From positions 109,446 to 173,445 of the forward strand of contig NZ_JADVOP010000002.1 in NCBI RefSeq assembly GCF_016508585.1: 64,000 bases of DNA, read 5' to 3'. The stretch's first letter is position 1. Each line of letters begins with the position of its first letter. This stretch comes from Acinetobacter baumannii (GTDB lineage Bacteria; Pseudomonadota; Gammaproteobacteria; Pseudomonadales; Moraxellaceae). The translations under genes and the position numbers were made by a program. Below are positions 62,901 through 64,000 of this stretch, in pieces. The notes under the pieces were generated by a model. It was not told the origin of the DNA and did no database searches. It saw only the letters and a list, made by a program, of their open reading frames with translations.

Positions 62901-64000
62901 CAGTGGTGGTGACACACAGATAGATGCACAGCGACTAGAGAATCATGATCAGGGTCTAATCAATGCGCAAGGCAGCTTGAAGATTAAAGTCGATCAAGAA
63001 GTCAATAACCGAGCAGGCACGATTGCGGCCAACAAATTCGTAGACATCCAAAGCCAAGGTTTGGACAACAGCCAAGGTCAACTCGGCAGTGTCAAAGAAC
63101 AGGTCACGCTCAATACAGGCAAGGGTGCACTGCTGAACCAATCAGGTACGCTACAGTCGACAGGTGATTTAAACGTCCACAGTACGGGTCTAAACAATAA
63201 TAAAGGAATCCTGAACAGTTTAGGCAAAGTCAGCTTGTCGACTGATGGAGAACTGAATAACGATGGGGGTCAAATTGCCTCAAATGGTCAATTAGAGATA
63301 ACGGCACAAGACTTAAGTAACCAGTCAGGATTGATCCAGACCGGAGAGAAGTCAAATCTAAATCTGAAGTTAAGTGGCGGATTACACAACCAAACGGGTC
63401 AAATCCACAGTGGCTCAGACCAGCAGATCACAGCACAAAGTGTTGATAACAGTGCACAGGGTCAAATGACGGCACAGGGACAGCTGAGTATTCAGAGCCA
63501 AGCTGCGATAAATAACCAGACGGGTAAACTGATTGCCAATGGCTTGGTAGAAATTAAGGGAGAAGGGGTAAACAATACCCAAGGGCAGATCGGCAGCTTA
63601 CAAGATCAGGTGCTTGTACACGCCGGACAAGGTGCCATGACGAACCAGTCGGGGACGATTCAAGCGAAGCAAGACTTGAATGTTACAGCACAAAGTGTAG
63701 ATAACCAGTCTGGACAAATGAACAGCCAGGGCAGCTTACAGCTGACGAGCCAACAGGCGATCAATAACCTGGAAGGTTTAATTGCAGCGGATTTAGGCTT
63801 AAAACTGGGCAGCCAAGGTTTAAACAACAACCGAGGTCAGATTGGCAGTGCACAGGGTGAAGTTGATCTGAATGCAGGCAGTGGCTTGTTGAGCAATCAG
63901 GCAGGTGTTGTATTATCTGGCAAAGCATTAAAGCTGAATGCAGGCCAAGTGGATAACAGCAACAAGGGACAGATCAACAGCCAAGCGGATTTAGCGATCA
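56923..64000 (+). CDS. Large filamentous haemagglutinin/CdiA-type exoprotein (TpsA), open at window end
   Basis: The frame is open from ATG 56923 to the window end: at least 2,359 codons. An extended signal region of the ESPR type (MNKNRYRVIYSQARGMFIAV) precedes a hydrophobic stretch (VVSLLGAAIYTLPMATIAES). The TPS domain follows (about 75-320), with VVIANPSGLVCDGCGVINAD close to the NPNG/NPNL motifs. From about residue 330 on, short FHA-type repeats (NNxxGQI) continue. A 2,019-bp tandem duplication begins at 60241. Whether it is an adhesin, haemolysin or CdiA toxin depends on the C-terminus outside the window. Confidence 0.92.
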   Translation, partial: MNKNRYRVIYSQARGMFIAVAEIVKSRTKAAGQTHAESEVEIQDFATSSITYKKLNPVNFAVVSLLGAAIYTLPMATIAESHIVADKSAPNSQQATILNTSNGLTQVNIQTPSAGGVSRNTYTQFDVGQEGAILNNARNNTQTQLGGWVQGNPWLAKGEAKVILNEVNSSNPSQLKGYLEVAGKQAQVVIANPSGLVCDGCGVINADRFTLTTGQAVMHQGYLDSFRVREGQVTIEGKGLNGSLTPYTDIYTRALNVNAGLYANELKTVLGQNDISIQDPAVPQIAKAANGTNTTSQPNFALDVGQLGGMYAGKIYLVGNENGLGVRNAGSINATTGQLSLNANGDLTNTGNMIANKDQIIVQAQDVKNSGNISSATSQVRLKSKNLNNLGLISSADELSIDQQEVLTNTGTLNAARIVLDAKNLKNSGSIEQTGTQSLELVSASISNTAGRIGLVKKSETPGGAGNNNNGNTEDTGSTQIKPNNSAKDGGSVESANDGSIAKIPKNYDTGYIHVTEQLNNDNGGIVAYGVADLTTNNILENRDGKINLGHIKVQGENFNNDQGQLTVQQADIFASTFNNQSGQITVNQNLNIQSKIANNDKGIIQTVERLDLQTAAQLSNREGKIASGQRLNIQAGEVHNQSGLLYSERANIVLDVEKKLDNTSGIIQARDQLNLNSQKLNNSLGQILAEDIEQKHSSVENTEGSIVAKQNLKSVVEQFDNYKGEIQAQNIQFTHTQLNNSGNIYADQNLKITGQLLQNAGTLSAGQNIKINSKSVQHENSGLIVAGLDRQGKLGTLGDLNIIADQVALHGKSFTGQTLNVQSQNELDASQGQLQSKNIELNSQMGNISTHSAQVIAEQLSLNSHDIINNQQGTLSAKDIKLNANSLDNSEGHILHTGTDQLDLNFSHILNNQSGEIRSNAAQINLNTTVLNNTAGQLIHAGLGQVNIDVDQLQGNQGKILSNGQLQLNARALDLSQGVTSAEQIILKANQFNHQQGQLIQRGKLNPLSLVIQQELNNQMGFIQSYTGLNVDAGILKNQGGTLSSAQGEDLYLKVLGQLDNSHSGKIYAGNNASIQASVVDNYAQGQINVQNKLELHSLQRINNQAGQIVANDAVTIQSQGLNNDQGQIASIKAQLTIDAGTGALSNQTGALQSAQDIQLKADRLDSQSGLINAQGSIQAQVQQGIDNTAGQIIANQSVQLNSQGLNNSSGQIGSVESTLNIDAGQGTINNQQGKLQSKQDLSVKAQGIDNQSGLIATQENLVLAQQWLKNNKGQLISGQHLRLTGEDFNNQGGLLQSGRDLSFKLIGQLDNSQSGQLISGGDTQIDAQRLENHDQGLINAQGSLKIKVDQEVNNRAGTIAANKFVDIQSQGLDNSQGQLGSVKEQVTLNTGKGALLNQSGTLQSTGDLNVHSTGLNNNKGILNSLGKVSLSTDGELNNDGGQIASNGQLEITAQDLSNQSGLIQTGEKSNLNLKLSGGLHNQTGQIHSGSDQQITAQSVDNSAQGQMTAQGQLSIQSQAAINNQTGKLIANGLVEIKGEGVNNTQGQIGSLQDQVLVHAGQGAMTNQSGTIQAKQDLNVTAQSVDNQSGQMNSQGSLQLTSQQAINNLEGLIAADLGLKLGSQGLNNNRGQIGSAQGEVDLNAGSGLLSNQAGVVLSGKALKLNAGQVDNSNKGQINSQADLAINALKDINNQSGVIASNQQLSLKSQGLNNNAGQIGSIHSGVAIDSGSSAVDNTSGVIQAKNDIQLKAEQLTSHLGKISSEKAIELNIQQGIDNSAGQIVANDAVTIQSQGLNNDQGQIASIKAQLTIDVGTGALSNQTGALQSAKDIQLKADRLDSQSGLINAQGSIQAQVQQGIDNTAGQIIANQSVQLNSQGLNNSSGQIGSVESTLNIDAGQGTINNQQGKLQSKQDLSVKAQGIDNQSGLIATQENLVLAQQWLKNNKGQLISGQHLRLTGEDFNNQGGLLQSGRDLSFKLIGQLDNSQSGQLISGGDTQIDAQRLENHDQGLINAQGSLKIKVDQEVNNRAGTIAANKFVDIQSQGLDNSQGQLGSVKEQVTLNTGKGALLNQSGTLQSTGDLNVHSTGLNNNKGILNSLGKVSLSTDGELNNDGGQIASNGQLEITAQDLSNQSGLIQTGEKSNLNLKLSGGLHNQTGQIHSGSDQQITAQSVDNSAQGQMTAQGQLSIQSQAAINNQTGKLIANGLVEIKGEGVNNTQGQIGSLQDQVLVHAGQGAMTNQSGTIQAKQDLNVTAQSVDNQSGQMNSQGSLQLTSQQAINNLEGLIAADLGLKLGSQGLNNNRGQIGSAQGEVDLNAGSGLLSNQAGVVLSGKALKLNAGQVDNSNKGQINSQADLAI
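60241..64000 (+). repeat. 2,019-bp in-frame tandem duplication in the exoprotein gene
   Basis: Copy A is 60241-62259; copy B starts at 62260 and continues to the window end (at least 1,741 bp). Period 2,019 bp = 673 codons, made of eight sub-repeats of about 84 residues (each opening like INNQAGQI or VNNRAGTI). Nine substitutions separate the copies, all between 60327 and 60526 in copy A; from 60527 to 61981 I see none. Only the gene's own frame is affected; no frameshift. Confidence 0.95.

Noticed and set aside
60558..63141. Identical minus-strand reading frames of 78 and 61 residues, each seen twice (60558/62577 and 60937/62956)
   Set aside because: They are antisense shadows of the repetitive exoprotein gene; their duplication only reflects the 2,019-bp tandem repeat.

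Overview
The window is chromosomal DNA of an Acinetobacter-like gammaproteobacterium. The evidence is low G+C, a lldP-lldR-lldD-dld lactate cluster, a soluble transhydrogenase, co-existing monomeric and dimeric NADP-isocitrate dehydrogenases, E. coli-type argG and fadE/fadH homologues. The genus call is an inference from gene content, not from a database search.

Positions 1-18,380 are mostly core metabolism: the start of lipA, sthA, an outer-membrane protein with mgtA behind a structured leader, pdxB-epmA (translationally coupled), cca, maeB, a PAS/degenerate-GGDEF/EAL protein, and an ahcY, metF, rsmE series headed by a convincing S-adenosylhomocysteine (SAH) riboswitch with its own promoter. 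Positions 18,380-26,300 hold small hypothetical genes, a 60-residue protein coupled to an amidase (AtzG/AtzE-like arrangement), a Sel1-repeat protein, and a Fur-box-preceded DUF3649/PepSY/DUF3325 membrane operon. Positions 26,400-40,340 hold fadE, monomeric icd, rluE, dimeric icd, argG, several small envelope proteins and a divergent LysR/EamA pair. Positions 41,170-46,770 are the lactate utilisation cluster with two near-identical palindromic operators exactly 105 bp apart. fadH and tRNA-Ser(UGA) follow.

Beyond the tRNA the window looks accessory: a TonB-dependent receptor with a probable Fur site, a long AT-rich stretch with a transposase remnant, a lipoprotein, an unknown anchored protein, and a two-partner secretion locus (TpsB transporter plus a very large filamentous-haemagglutinin/CdiA-type exoprotein open to the window end). 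The exoprotein carries a 2,019-bp in-frame tandem duplication made of eight ~84-residue sub-repeats; the two copies differ only in a short tract near their start.

Themes linking the genes: NADPH balance (sthA, maeB, two icd genes; sthA and monomeric icd share an exact 18-bp upstream sequence), the methyl cycle (ahcY, metF), fatty-acid oxidation (fadE, fadH), lactate oxidation, iron acquisition (two loci with probable Fur boxes) and surface adhesion or competition (TPS locus). The most promising signals are the mosaic duplication in the exoprotein, the shared sthA/icd element, the alternative hairpins in the mgtA-side leader, and the small coupled subunit before the amidase. No CRISPR array or intact insertion sequence was seen.
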